Shown here one piece after another: positions 1 through 10,949 of a DNA stretch of 64,000 nucleotides. The position numbers were made by a program, and so were the translations under genes. Source of the stretch: Vicia villosa (lineage: Eukaryota; Streptophyta; Magnoliopsida; Fabales; Fabaceae); contig NW_026705403.1 of the NCBI RefSeq assembly GCF_029867415.1, positions 496,001 through 560,000 on the forward strand, read 5' to 3'. The notes beneath the pieces were generated by a model. It made no database searches and was not told the origin of the DNA. It saw only the letters and a program-made list of their open reading frames with translations. The stretch's first letter is position 1; each line of letters begins with the position of its first letter.

Positions 1-191
1 TGGATGCTGAAAGATCCAGTGCACACGCTCCTTGCCTGATCACGCTGCACTCATGCTAGACAACCATTGGATCACGCGCTGGTCAAATCTAACACGCCAA
101 AGTCTGCAGGCGCATGGTAGACCCTAAGCGAGCGCCAAATACGATCCAGCTGAGTATTTCTTAATTTTTTTTTTAATTATACAACTTGTTT

Positions 192-202
<11 letters not shown>

Positions 203-245
<43 letters not shown>
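203..245. repeat. (TA)n microsatellite in Ogre-1 5' LTR
   Basis: A pure TA run of about 43 bp. The 3' LTR copy at 45090-45144 is about 12 bp longer, as expected for slippage after insertion. Confidence 0.95.
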
Positions 246-248
<3 letters not shown>

Positions 249-1036
249 ATTCTAAATATTTTCTTTCTCTTATTAATAAGAAACAATCTATTTTCTTTTA
301 TTCTAATTTTTTTATATAATAATATTATTTACTTATTTATTATGTTATATATTTTAATATTTATTTAATCACCTTATTTATTTATTTTAATTTACATTTA
401 ATTATTTATTTAAATCTTTAAAAAAAAATCATAGTTATTTTGTTTTAATTCCAAAAAATTCCTAAAAAAATGTTTTTTGCTTGATTTTATTTTCTTATCT
501 CGATTTAATTAATTAGGTCGTAAGACCAATAATTTATTAAATCGATTTACCATTATACTCAATTTGAATCTTAATTAGGGTTTGCCCTACACTGAATATA
601 TTTCGTTTTTCTGTGCCTTTTCAGGATTGTCTTTTCAAATGCCTTCTAACTACGCGCCACCTCAAATACGAAGCTAAGTATTCAACTCTTTTATTTTTAA
701 AAGTCTATTTTGTTTCCTTTAATTAGGGTGTACCCTTTTAACCTTTTTTGAACTGTGCATGCGCTCACATCTGTTTTCTGCCTTTGCCTTTGCCTTTGCC
801 TTTGCCACTTTCCAGGGTTGACCCCGAGGTTTCCTCCGAATGCCAACCATATCAGATCAAATCAAAAGATAAGTATTCTTTTCCATTCTAAATACTTGCT
901 TATTAGGCTTTATTTTATTTATTAAATTAGGGTTAACCCTAATTGTCTCCGAACCGATAATGCACTCACTATATTTTGCCTTCTTATTTTTCCCGCCTTT
1001 TCAGGGTTTGTCACTTGCCAAAGCGTCGAGTATCGG

Positions 1037-1054
1037 TAACCCTAAACCCTAACC
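1037..1054. promoter_or_regulatory. Telomere-like box (two CCCTAAA-type units) in LTR
   Basis: Two tandem plant telomere-type units (TAACCCTAAACCCTAACC). They are conserved in the other Ogre-1 LTR (45923-45940), and a variant lies in the Ogre-2 LTRs (near 8788 and 17847). Telo-boxes are known plant promoter elements. A regulatory role here is inferred from conservation only. Confidence 0.4.
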
Positions 1055-2007
1055 TCAATTATATTATTACTTGTTTCAAACCCATTTGTGTTATCCCGCT
1101 GGTTTCAATTCCCCTCTCCTCCGCTGGTTACAATTTCCCTTCCCCGTTATTACTGTTTATATTAAACTGCGTGGTTAGTAATTCTAGGGAGTGCAACTTA
1201 TTAATTGAATTAGCATCACGTAATTTTACAAGATAACATAACTGAACATAATCACGTGATTGGTGCACACACGCACACGTTTGGGTATCCTCTCTGTTGC
1301 CTGTTGCCTTGTTGCCTTGTGTATCTTTGCAGAATAGCCAGTCCCTCGAATACGAGGATGCCTCAGCCATGTTGCCTCGATTAAAGATCATGGTCCCTAA
1401 TGATGCTGCCTTCGATATACATGATCTCGACCCTCGGAAGTTGCCTACGAAAAGGCTGAGGTATCCTCTGGCTGCCTACGAAAAAGGCTATTCTGATCCT
1501 TCCCTTAGACTACCTGCCTCTCTATGGCATGGGTCAGTCTTATGGCGAACGATAATGCGATGACCTGTTTACCTCCAAACGAAAGGCTTCCTGCCCTCTC
1601 ATGCCATGGATAGATCCTTTCATCCTGAAAGGCTAAAAGAAACCTATCATCTAAGTTTAAGGTAATTGCCCCTAATTGCTTTGCCTTGCTCTAAAATTTT
1701 TATATTCTTTCTCATAATCCTTCAAAAGGGCTACGCTCATTTACGAGCTAAAGTCCCTATTCTTTTTCTTCTACATTTCTAAAAACAAAAAACGAGCAAA
1801 GCAATTAAGAGCCCATGGAAAACCATGGATGCAAAGGGTGCCTTACACCTTCCCTTTGCATAATTACCCCCCTGAACCCTATTTTATTTAAAAGGTTTTT
1901 CCTGTTTCTTTTAGCCTTTCTAACTCGTTTGGATAAAATAAAAGTCGGTGGCGACTCATGCTTAACCGCGACATTTTCGATAAAGTCAGTTCACCGTATT
2001 ACAGAAC

Positions 2008-2025
2008 TGGCGACTCTGCTGGGGA
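2008..2025 (+). other. Ogre-1 primer-binding site (tRNA-Arg type)
   Basis: TGGCGACTCTGCTGGGGA starts four bases (GAAC) after the LTR end. TGG pairs with the tRNA CCA tail, and the following CGACTC fits the acceptor stem of plant tRNA-Arg, the primer reported for Ogre elements. Ogre-3 carries the same 18-mer and Ogre-2 differs at one base. Confidence 0.85.
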
Positions 2026-2728
2026 TTTTTCGATTAAAAGAGGGGTTACCTTAAAAGTTTAGGAATCACTTAAAATTTTTCTATTGTTTGTTTTGCTTGT
2101 TTTATTTTTTCAGGGCTGTTTTGGGGAAAATGAAGGACGAATCATATTCCCGGATTCAAGAACACCTAAGATTAGGAGCGGCATAGTCATGGAGACCCCC
2201 TTGTGCATGCTTGGGGTTGGTCAAAATGAAGTTCGCGCTTGAGTTAGGCCTCCACTGGTTATTGTGTACCTCTTTTGCATGAGAGAGGTTTATGCATGTA
2301 TCTTTGGGTGCGTCGGAGCTCAAGGACCTTTAGTCACCTTTAACCCATCTTGACTTTTAGGAACGTAGTGGGAGGGCTATTCTTGGTGCATTCCAAGTTA
2401 TGGTCGCTACCCGATACTACAGCTCAGATAGGTTTCTTCCTAAAGTATCATTGCGTGGTATGCATGTACCATGTTCGAGGGTGCTTTAGAGGGGGCTGAC
2501 AATTCTGAGTCACTTGGTAGAAACCGTTGCTGAAATCTCCTTATCCATAGAAATGCCCTTGGGAAGGACACCTAATCAGACTCCATGCAAGCCTTAAGCC
2601 AAAAATTGTGTGATTTGTGTGACTTACTTGTGTATGTGCATCATGCATACATGCATCATCCATACATAGCATGACTAACCCCTTTCAAGGGATTAAAGGA
2701 TTGTTAACCATAATTTGTTTTGTAGGTC
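2026..2728 (+). other. Ogre-1 untranslated leader
   Basis: No ORF of note. It is recognisably homologous to the Ogre-2 leader (9792-10949): both contain an AAGATTAGGAG-like block followed by GGCATAGTCATGG, and a later block around ATAGAAATGCCCTTGGGAAGG. ORF1 begins at its end. Confidence 0.7.
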
Positions 2729-4188
2729 ATGGGAATTAAAGTTCGTAAGCCTTTTTGCCTTAGCTTCAAGGGAGTGCCTACACCTTTGAAGATGCTTTGT
2801 GACAATGTTTCTGGTTCCCTCGTGCTTTCCGAGTCTCTTAACAAGTTAATCAGCTTGGTACGAACCAAAGTGGATGAAGCGCTCCTCAACACCATGATCC
2901 GATTTTATGATCCTCTGCTGCATTGCTTCATTTATAGGGACTTTCAGTTGGTTCCTACATTGGAAGAATTCTCCTCCATTTTAGGATTACCAGTACTCAA
3001 TCAGATGCCCTACACCGGTGAAGAAGACACTCCTAAGTTGGAAGATGTTGTTGCTGCATTGCATTTGCCTCGATCAGAAATCAAGAAGGTTTGGGTGAAT
3101 AAAGGAGAATATACTGGTTTACCGATTGACTTCTTGTATAATCAAGCTGACATTTTGATCAATGCTACAAGTATGGATGCTCTTGAAAAAGGCCTCGCTT
3201 GCCTAATCTATGGACAAGTGTTGTTCCCTCGTTATGATAAAATTGTGGATGTAATTGCTCTCAAAATCTTCATTAGTAACAATCCGGTTCCTACTTTATT
3301 GGGTGACTTGCTACATTCCATCAATCATCGATCATCTAAAGGCAAAGGTTGTATTCTCGGATGCGCACCATTATTGCATAAGTGGTTTATTTCGCACTTA
3401 TCCCGTTCTACGATAAAGAATGAAGAAGGTTTGACTTGGGCTCAAAGAATCATCAAGCTTTCCTACGATGATGTCATTTGGAGTCAAAGGGAGTTTGAAG
3501 GATCTCATTTGTTTGATAGTCGTGGAGATTTCCCGAATGTACCTCTTCTTGGTACTCGAGGGGAATAACTTATAATCCTATTCTGGCTCGACATCAATTT
3601 GGTTTCGCTCTAAAAGACAAGCCTCGTTCCATATATCTTAGTGCAGAAAATTTTGACTATGATTCAGACCCTACTGGAAAAAAGAAGTTGTTCATCAAGG
3701 CTTGGTCCAAGGTAAAGAAAATAGGAGTAAAAGAATTAGGATTGAGGAATCACATCCCTTCAGATCTGTATTTTAAATGGGTTTACGATCGAGTGGTTGA
3801 GTATGGCATACCATATCCATCTGATACTCATATAGTTCCAAGGATTACTCCTCCCGTCGTTCATGTGGAAGTGGAACCATATGTACCCGCTCCTAACGAA
3901 GACCTTGTTGCCACCATTACTTGCCTAAGACAAGAAAAAGCTGATTTGGAAAAACGCTTACATAAAGTGGAAGAAGAAAAAGCAATAATGGCGGCCAATG
4001 CCAAAGAGCGTGATAGCATGCTTGATTACTTTTCCCGCAAGTGGAAGATTGAAGACTTCATCTCTCCCGATCAGATACAATCATGGGAGCAAGAGATTGA
4101 TAGACTTGTCCAAGAGAGAAATGAGATGATTAAAGCTCACAAGGAAGAAATTCGAAGTTTGAAGAGAAAGCGCCGACTTGGGGACTGA
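2729..4188 (+). pseudogene. Ogre ORF1 protein, frameshifted
   Basis: This is the extra ORF upstream of gag that characterises Ogre elements; its biochemical role is unknown. The first 279 codons (2729-3568) encode a globular, plant-mobile-domain-like region containing FYDPLLHCFIYRDFQLVPTL and a following SSILGLPV. A stop is reached because one base appears to be missing in the G run near 3562. Homologous-looking protein continues in another frame through 3569-4188, including the 166-codon ORF from 3688. Its C-terminal part is charged and heptad-like (LRQEKADLEKRLHKVEEEKA), predicting a coiled coil, and it ends in a basic RSLKRKRR tail that could bind nucleic acid or act as a nuclear signal. 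It sits 250 bp before gag. The family assignment rests on position and general resemblance; the frameshift is a direct reading. Confidence 0.72.
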
Positions 4189-4437
4189 TTTCCTTTATTT
4201 CTTTTTATGTTATTTACTTTCAAAACGCTTTGATGTAACTATAAAAGCTATAAGACCATAAGTTCTTTTCTTTAAATTAATAATATTTTTATTTTTATTT
4301 CCTTTTGATATGTGTTAAAGGTTCTTTAATCCCTTGAAAACATTGCATATGCATAATCATATCATTCATAAACATCGCATCACAGGTTTTATAAAAACAA
4401 ATGCCTCATCTTTCCGCTGTTTATTTCAGTAAGAAAG
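4189..4437 (+). other. Spacer between ORF1 and gag
   Basis: AT-rich, no ORF. The last 60 bp before the gag ATG (CGCATCACAGG... TTATTTCAG) resemble the corresponding stretch before the Ogre-2 gag (10890-10949). TTATTTCAG|TAAG could be a splice acceptor-like signal, but no partner is evident. Confidence 0.5.
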
Positions 4438-6515
4438 ATGGATCTCGAACAATCTGTGAAGAATCTCCAAACTCTAAATGCTGAATTTCAAGCCTTGATC
4501 CTGAACTTGTCCAAGGCACAAGACGAGCTGAAAGCCCTTCTGACTAAGAAGGAGAAGAAGACCAAGAAGCCCAAAGGAGTGATCAACCTGGGGAGAAGGT
4601 TCAAAGGTCGTCCTAAGAAAGTTGAAGAAGCTCAAATTTCCAAGGATGAGGAAGAAGAAGAACATGATGGTGACGCTGGAAGTGACGTGGGCTCTGATGG
4701 TCAAGGTGAGGACGAAGAAGAGGATCCTCAAGACGAGGATGAACCTGATGAGAAGTATAGGCTATTGGAAGAGCGTCTGAGAAGTGTGGAAATTCAGAAG
4801 GTACCTGGGCTGGATTTTGAAGAACTAGGACTCGTTCCTGGGGTCGTTATTCCTTCGAAATTCAAAACTCCCGCCTTTGCTAAGTATGATGGAGTCTCCT
4901 GTCCCAAGATGCACTTGAGATCTTATGTAAGGAAGATTCAGCCTCACACTGCTGATAAGAGGCTCTGGATCCATTTCTTTCAGGAAAGTTTATCTGGAAC
5001 TCAACTCGAATCGTACTATCAACTGGAGGGTGCTAGCATCCGTACTTGGGAGGATTTGGTTGTTGCTTTCTACAAGAAATACCAATACAATTCTGATCTT
5101 GCACCAACTCGCATGCAACTACAAAGCATGTCTATGGGACCTAAAGAAAGTTTCAAGGAGTATGCGCAAAAGTGGAGAGATTTAGCTGGAAGAGTCCAAC
5201 CTTCCTTGACTGATAGGGAGTTGGTGGACATGTTCATGGGCACGCTAACTGGACCGTTCTATAGTCACTTACTGGGTAGTTCTTCATCTGGGTTTACTGA
5301 TCTTATCTTGACTAGAGAACGTGTGGAGAATGGTATTCGAAGTGGGAAGATTCAAGTGGGCGCATCCTCTGGTACTGCAAAGAAGCCATATCATGGAAGA
5401 AATGAGTCTAATGCTGTTCATAGTCAGAGGGGCCGTGGTAAAAACAATCAGAATCAGTCTGTTGGTGCCGTCCTCATCTCTACTCCAACATCTCAACAAG
5501 CTCCTAGACAAGATTATCAACGCAAGACTGATAGACCAAGGAGACAATACACCCCGATCAACATGCCTTTGTCTCAAGCCTTACAACATCTATTGAAGGC
5601 TAAACTGGTCACCTTGAAGGATCCCCCGAAGTTTGTCAACACTGCTAGTCCAACTTATGTTCCCAAGGCTACATGTTGTTACCATTCCAATACTCCTGGA
5701 CACCATGCAGACAATTGTTGGGCCTTGAGAAATAAAGTCCAAGACATGATAGAAGCTGGAGAAATCGAGTTTGACGCCCCAGAGACTCCTAATGTCATCA
5801 CTGCTCCTATGCCAAAGCATGACAATACTGTTAATGCTATCATGGACACAATCCATGTCTATGATGTAAGAGATCTGTCAACTCCTCTCCCTGACATCAA
5901 GAGAAAGCTGCTGCGAGCTGGTTTATTTCCAGGTTGCGACCCTGACTGTTATTATTGTGCACTCCTACCCAAGGGTTGCGAGAATTTGAAAAGAGGTATC
6001 CAAGGCTGGATGGATCGTGGCACTATCCGATTTGAGAAGATTCCTTCTATTGAAGATTTGTGCGAAGGTTTCTCCCATGGGTTAAAGTTTGAAGATGTCT
6101 CCGTCATTTCCAAAGTCCCATTGAAGATCCCTTCCAAGGCTCTTTTCAAAATTTCCGCTGAACCCCGTGTGGCTCCGATCATTATCACTCAACCTGGTCC
6201 GATGCCATATTCTTCTGATAAGGCTGTCCCTTGGAATTATGGTGCCGAGGTCTATGTTCAAGGAGTTAAGCAAGAGCTTGAATCTGATAAAGTTTCTGAA
6301 GATGCCAATCCTGATGTGGGTAATATTGCTGGAACTAGTAATGTGACAAGAAGTGGAAGAGTGTTTTCTCCAGAGATCTCTCCAAACACTGCTTCACCTG
6401 CTGCTACTATTATCCCAAGTGCTGATGATCGTGGTAAAAGACCACTGCATGAACCTGAGACTGTCACTGAAAATCCACCATCTGAAGAAACAAATGAGTT
6501 CCTTAAGATCATTCG
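4438..6515 (+). pseudogene. gag: Ogre-1 gag-pro, segment 1 of 3 (gag), cut by Ogre-2
   Basis: Gag forms the particle that packages element RNA. The ORF opens with a heptad-rich N-terminus (LEQSVKNLQTLNAEFQALIL), then a basic stretch (KKEKKTKKPKG) and a long acidic region at about residues 60-105. The conserved capsid core follows, with LRSVE..., LVPGVVIP, WIHFFQESLSGTQLE and MSMGPKESFKEYAQKWRDLA. Near residue 413 is a zinc-knuckle-like CCYHSNTPGHHADNC. There is no internal stop until the Ogre-2 insertion at codon 692. The frame resumes exactly after the second copy of the target duplication at 18815. The last about 20 codons of the open frame past 6515 are read from the Ogre-2 LTR and are not gag. 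The ATG at 4438 fits the equivalent start of the Ogre-2 gag. Confidence 0.85.
6511..6515. repeat. Target-site duplication of Ogre-2, left copy (ATTCG)
   Basis: ATTCG precedes the LTR TG at 6516 and is repeated at 18815-18819 after the closing CA. Five bases is the normal gypsy target duplication. Confidence 0.95.
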
Positions 6516-6574
6516 TGTCATACCCCAAAATTTGCCCTCTTATAATTGTCTATGTCATGTTATTTCAAATAATT

Positions 6575-6650
6575 GACGTAGCGCAATCGGTAAAAATTTG
6601 AGGGCAAAAGACGTACGACCGAAAGGTCCCGGGTTCGAATCTCACATCTA
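6575..6650 (+). other. tRNA-like segment 1 in Ogre-2 5' LTR
   Basis: An A-box-like TAGCGCAATCGG (6579-6590) is followed 42 bp later by a B-box-like GGTTCGAATCT (6632-6642), the order and spacing of an internal Pol III promoter. Each box has about one mismatch to consensus. Acceptor and anticodon stems are poor, so it is not a working tRNA gene. It could be a SINE head or tRNA pseudogene captured by the LTR. It is followed by T- and A-rich DNA. Confidence 0.5.
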
Positions 6651-7063
6651 ACCTTTATTTTATTTTCTAACTTTATTTCTGTTTTAAATCATTTTTTTTA
6701 AAAAAAAAAAAAACAACAAAATTGTCTTTTTCTTATTATTTTAAAAATTTGTATTTTTTTTAAAATAGAGTAGTTATTTTCAGTTTTTTTATATATACTA
6801 AAAAAAAATAACCAAGAAACTCATAATTAAAAATTTAGGTGTTAGTTTTTTAATTTCATTTAGTAACATCATTATTATATTATTACCATAAATAAATAAA
6901 AAAATGGCAAGGAAATTTGTTTTTCACGTAAAGTCAAATACCTATCCTTCCTTAGCATAGAATCAAGAACAAATCTCTCTCAATATTGCTTCAAATCCTC
7001 AAAACAAAATCAAATCTCAATCATAGGATTTATATGGATTTGTTTCAGTTTTGTTAACCTAAA

Positions 7064-7082
7064 CCAATCTCTTATAAGTACA
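7064..7082 (+). promoter_or_regulatory. Candidate Ogre-2 LTR TATA box
   Basis: CTCTTATAAGTACATGATA aligns with the clearer CTCCTATAAATACATAATA of Ogre-1 (around 44224), which supports it as the core promoter of the LTR. The repeat in the 3' LTR lies about 9060 bp downstream. Confidence 0.5.
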
Positions 7083-7715
7083 TGATATTCTCAAAAGCCA
7101 GGGAGGTTTTTTTTCCGGCGGCAAGAGGATCCCATACGGTTTCAGAAGAACCGTGGAAAATCATTCGAAGCATCACACGACATTCTTCGGTATCCCCTGA
7201 AGCGTAGCAGTTCACCACAAAGCGCTAACACGCTCAGAAATCGGTCCTGCGATTCACGGTTTGGCCTAAAAATTTCAGAATTCAATTCATTCGCAAACGC
7301 ATCATAAATCGTATTTGAATTCATGTTTGTGTTTAGAATTATGTATGCAATCTGTCTGTGTTGTTTAATTCGCGATTAAGTGCAGGGATTGTACTATACC
7401 ATGGCTAGGGTTCATAACTTTCAAATTGGGGCCTCTAGATATTGGCCAAATTAAGCAAAACGAAGGGCATCACTGTACTCAGGGAGTGATTTCTAGTCGG
7501 ACTGCGGTTTCGGTTTTGATTTATCATCCATATTTGTTGGAGTTTGATTTTTGCAGGGGTTTAACAACAAACCAAAACCGTGGCTGAAACTCTGGCCATC
7601 CATGATGAAGATGATGAACTGGGCGCGTATCTGAGTTTAATTTATTTATTTTTTTGAAAACAATTAGTACCGTATATTAGCCGTGCTGATTGCTACGATA
7701 TCAGCGAATGAATCA

Positions 7716-7785
7716 TGGCCTGGTGGTGAGAGCCTCAGTTCTAAGTGCTTGATGCGCAAGGGCAGGGGTTCAATCCCTGCCTCTT
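7716..7785 (+). other. tRNA-like segment 2 in Ogre-2 5' LTR
   Basis: An A-box-like TGGCCTGGTGG (7716-7726) is followed by a consensus B box GGTTCAATCCC (7767-7777). The B box sits in a perfect hairpin, GGCAGGG/CCCTGCC around GTTCAAT, that mimics a T arm. No complete cloverleaf is evident. Most likely this is a SINE/tRNA-derived insertion. The copy in the 3' LTR is at 16776-16845. Confidence 0.55.
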
Positions 7786-9710
7786 GCAATATTTTTGAAA
7801 TGTTTTCTTTGAATAAACCTGGTGGTGGATCTAGTGCATACGTTTTATCAGACATACCGTATACCCTCAAGCATCAACCAGTGATCTTCCAAAGACACAG
7901 ATCCAACGCTCCACAGCATGAAGCTCTACCATGGACTCCCAGAAGCTGATCACACTGAATCATAAGCTGAGTTCTCTACTTTATTTTTATTTTTATTTAT
8001 TTATTCAACAACTATAGTTTATTTATTGCTTATTTATTAAAATTTCTTTTAAATTATTTTAATAAAACTTCTTTTGAATTTCTTTTTTGTTAATAATATT
8101 ATTTATTTTTATAACTAATTTGATTTAATTATTACCGATAATTCTTATTTGATTTAAATAATTAAATGGTTAATTTAATGATCTAATTAATTAGGTTAAT
8201 ATTTTATTAATTGATTAAAATACTTATTAGGATTAGGCAATTTGATCGAAAATTTATTCTTTGCCGATTTAATTAATTGTGTTGAAAATCAATAATTAAT
8301 TTGTTCTATTAACCATGGCTAACTTGTGCCCTAAATCAGGGTTTACGAGATCACACCCTACACTGAAAAAATATTTCTTTGTGCGTTCTTTTCAGGGATA
8401 CTATCAGACATCTCCCGATCACGCGCCACATCAAACTCCAAGCTAAGTCCTATCCTTTTCTTATTTAAATATTATTTAAATATTTTCGCCTGTTATTTTA
8501 TTTAATTAGGGTTTAATTCCCGCTGTCAATGAACTCCCCCTACACTTACTTTTCCCTTTTATTCTTTTGTCAATTCTCTAATGGTCAGAGTCGATGCTTC
8601 ATACTCGAGGCAAACCTTTGCCCCTCAACCTTCCAATCGAAGCTAAGTATTTTTACCCGTATCTTTGCTTTTGTTGGTTAGGGTTAACCCTGTTTGTGGC
8701 TGAACTATAATGCACTCACCCCTTCTTTTGTTTATTCTTTCTTTTCCAATCTTCAGGACTTGTCAATTGCCAAAGCTACGAGTATCGGTAACCCTAAAAC
8801 CCTAAACTATTATATCTTCTGCTTTTAATTATATCCCGCTGGTTTCAGTTCCCCTCTCCTCCGCTGGTTTCATTTTCCCCTTTCCCATTGTTGTTATACT
8901 ATTGCGTGGTTAGTAATCCTAGGGAGTGCCAGTCCGTAATTAATTAGAATCACCTAATTACAAGATAATTTTTTGAATATAATCACGTGATTGGTGCACA
9001 CACGCACGCTTTTGGGTAACCCTCTCTGTTGCCTTGTTGCCTGTTGCCTGTTGCCTTGTTGCCTTGTGTTTTTGCAGAATAGCCAGTCCCTCGAATATGA
9101 GGATACCTCAGCCATGTTGCCTCGATAAAAGGTCATGAGACCCTAAAATGATGCTGCCTTCGATACACTAACATGACCTCGACCCTCGGAAGTTGCCCAC
9201 GGAAAAGGCTGAGGTATCTTCTGGTTGCCTACGAAAAAGGCTATTCTGGTCATTCCTTTTAGACTACCTGCCTCTCTATGGCATGGGTCAGTCTTTGGGC
9301 GAATGATATCTCGACGACCCTTCAACCTCCAAACGAAAGGCTTCCTGCCCTCTTATGGCAAGGATTGACCCTTTCATTCTGAAAGGCTAAAAAGAGACCT
9401 ATCATCTGAGTTTAAGGTAATTGCCCCTAATTGCCTTGCAATGCTCAATTTTCATATTCTTTCTCACAATTCTTCAAAAACTGGCTACGCTCATTTACGA
9501 GCTAAAGTCCACTTTTTTTTCTTTCATCTACTTTTTCTAAAGACAAACGAGCAAGCAAAGCAATTAAGAGCCCATGGAAAACCATGGATGCAAAGGGTGC
9601 CTTACACCTTCCCTTTGCATAAATTACCCCCCGAACTTAGATTTCTTTAAAAAGGTTTTTTTCTGTTTCTTTTTGCCTTTCCGAATTTGTTTGGATAAAA
9701 TAAAAGTCGG

Positions 9711-9720
9711 TGGCGACTCT
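9711..9720 (+). other. PBS-core copy inside Ogre-2 U5
   Basis: TGGCGACTCT, the first ten bases of the primer-binding site, occurs 63 bp before the real PBS, directly after an AATAAAA-like signal. Equivalent copies lie in Ogre-1 (1949, 46835), Ogre-3 (19049 and 31194, - strand) and the solo LTR (60938). Confidence 0.8.
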
Positions 9721-9773
9721 TGCTTACCGCGACATTCCGATCGATAAAAAGTCAGTTCACCGTATTACAGAAC

Positions 9774-9791
9774 TGGCGACTCTGCTGGCGA
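9774..9791 (+). other. Ogre-2 primer-binding site
   Basis: TGGCGACTCTGCTGGCGA sits four bases after the LTR end. It matches the Ogre-1 and Ogre-3 PBS except for C in place of G at the 16th base. Confidence 0.85.
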
Positions 9792-10949
9792 TTTTTCGAT
9801 AAAAGAGGGGTTACCTTAAAAGTTTAGGATTCACTTAAATGTTTTCTATTGTTTGCTTTGTTTGTTTTTTTTTCAAGGGCATTTTGGGAATTAACTGAAG
9901 GACGAATCCTACACCCGGATTCAAGTACACTTAAGATTAGGAGTGGCATAGTCATGGCGACCTCTTTCACATATGTGGGAGATGAGTCAATATGAAGTTC
10001 ACACTTGAGTTAGGACTCCATAGCATATGCACACCTTTCTCAAATGAGGGGGGGTCTATGTATGTGTCTGTGGGTGCGCCGCAGCTCAAGGACCTTTAGT
10101 TACCCTTAACCCATCCTGGCCTTTAGGAACGTAGTGGGGGGACTACTCTTGACAAATGTTGAGAACTAGTCGCTACCCGATGCTACAATTCAGATAGGTC
10201 CTTTCTCAAAGTATCATTGCATGATGCGAATGTATCATGTCCGAGGGTGCTTTAGAAGGGCTGACAATTCTGGATAACTTGTAGAACCCGTTGCTGAACT
10301 TTCCTTATCCATAGAAATACCCTTGGGAAGGACACCCGATCAGACTCCATGCAAGCCTTAAGCCAAAAATTGTGTGACTTGTTTGTGTTTGCTACTAACC
10401 TTCGTTTCCTCGCAGGTTTTGTTGAAAAGACTTGTTTGTCCTTACCATTTCACACTATGTCTAATGAACTGCATTCGCATAACATCATGACATCATGACA
10501 TCATGAGCATAACATGATTTAACTAACCCTTTCAAGGATCTTAGGGATTTAGGGCGCACAATTTCAGGTACCTCTATCAAAGGTTGATGTCCTAATCAAG
10601 GGGCAACAGGATTTATTTTCCTCTGGTCACATACCTTCCAATTCAAAGACTCAGTACCTAGAAAGGGGCAAGAGGATTTACTTTCCTCTGGCCATGTATC
10701 TTCAAATTCAGAAGTATCCCGAATCAGAGGCGATGACCCACTCGATATGGTGAGCTTGATTCTCAAATAAGGACGTCCAAAGACGAAAACCAAAATTCTC
10801 TAGACATAGCTGTGTTTGATTCAATGTCTAAACGTTGCAAACTAAATTTCCTATAGATCCTTGAAAGCATTGCATTTGCATTCATAACATCGCATAACAG
10901 GTTTCTTACAATAGGTCTCTCATCCTTCCTCGCTGTTTATTTCAGCATC
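9792..10949 (+). other. Ogre-2 leader
   Basis: Non-coding and homologous to the Ogre-1 leader. ORF1 is missing: about 560 bp after the leader homology, unrelated sequence leads straight to gag. A direct repeat of a block reading GGGGCAA.AGGATTTA.TTTCCTCTGG occurs near 10599 and 10665. Confidence 0.65.

Larger units (their letters stand above)
1..2003 (+). repeat. Ogre-1 5' LTR, 3' part only
   Basis: This segment aligns to 44887-46889, the distal part of the 3' LTR. It ends in TTACA just before the primer-binding site. By eye about 20 substitutions and several simple-repeat indels separate the two copies over 2 kb (about 1%). It carries a TA microsatellite, three modules with TCAGG and CTAAGTATT-like borders about 190 bp apart, a telomere-like box near 1037, and a polyadenylation-like AATAAAA just before a GGTGGCGACTC motif at 1949. 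Short ORFs in this interval are not credible genes. Confidence 0.93.
6516..9769 (+). repeat. Ogre-2 5' LTR (3254 bp)
   Basis: Begins TGTCATACCCCAAAATTTGCCC like Ogre-1 and ends CACCGTATTACA. The middle and end align with the Ogre-1 LTR (CAGG/CTAAGTATT modules, telo-box, AATAAAA then TGGCGACTC). The first 1.5 kb is largely different and holds two tRNA-like segments that I do not find in Ogre-1. ORFs inside it are identical in the 3' copy simply because the LTRs are near-identical. Confidence 0.95.

Noticed and set aside
1037..1054. True interstitial telomere repeat
   Set aside because: Only about two units and present at the same place in each LTR copy, so it is an LTR motif and not telomeric DNA.
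976..1563. 86-88-codon ORFs in the Ogre-1 LTRs (also 45863-46450)
   Set aside because: They span conserved LTR modules, overlap on both strands and contain no domain.
3540..3600. Programmed frameshift in Ogre ORF1
   Set aside because: The break sits in a simple G run without a clear slippery site or downstream structure. A one-base deletion is more likely.
6575..6650. A functional tRNA gene
   Set aside because: Only A- and B-box-like motifs are present. Acceptor and anticodon arms do not pair, so I list it as tRNA-like.
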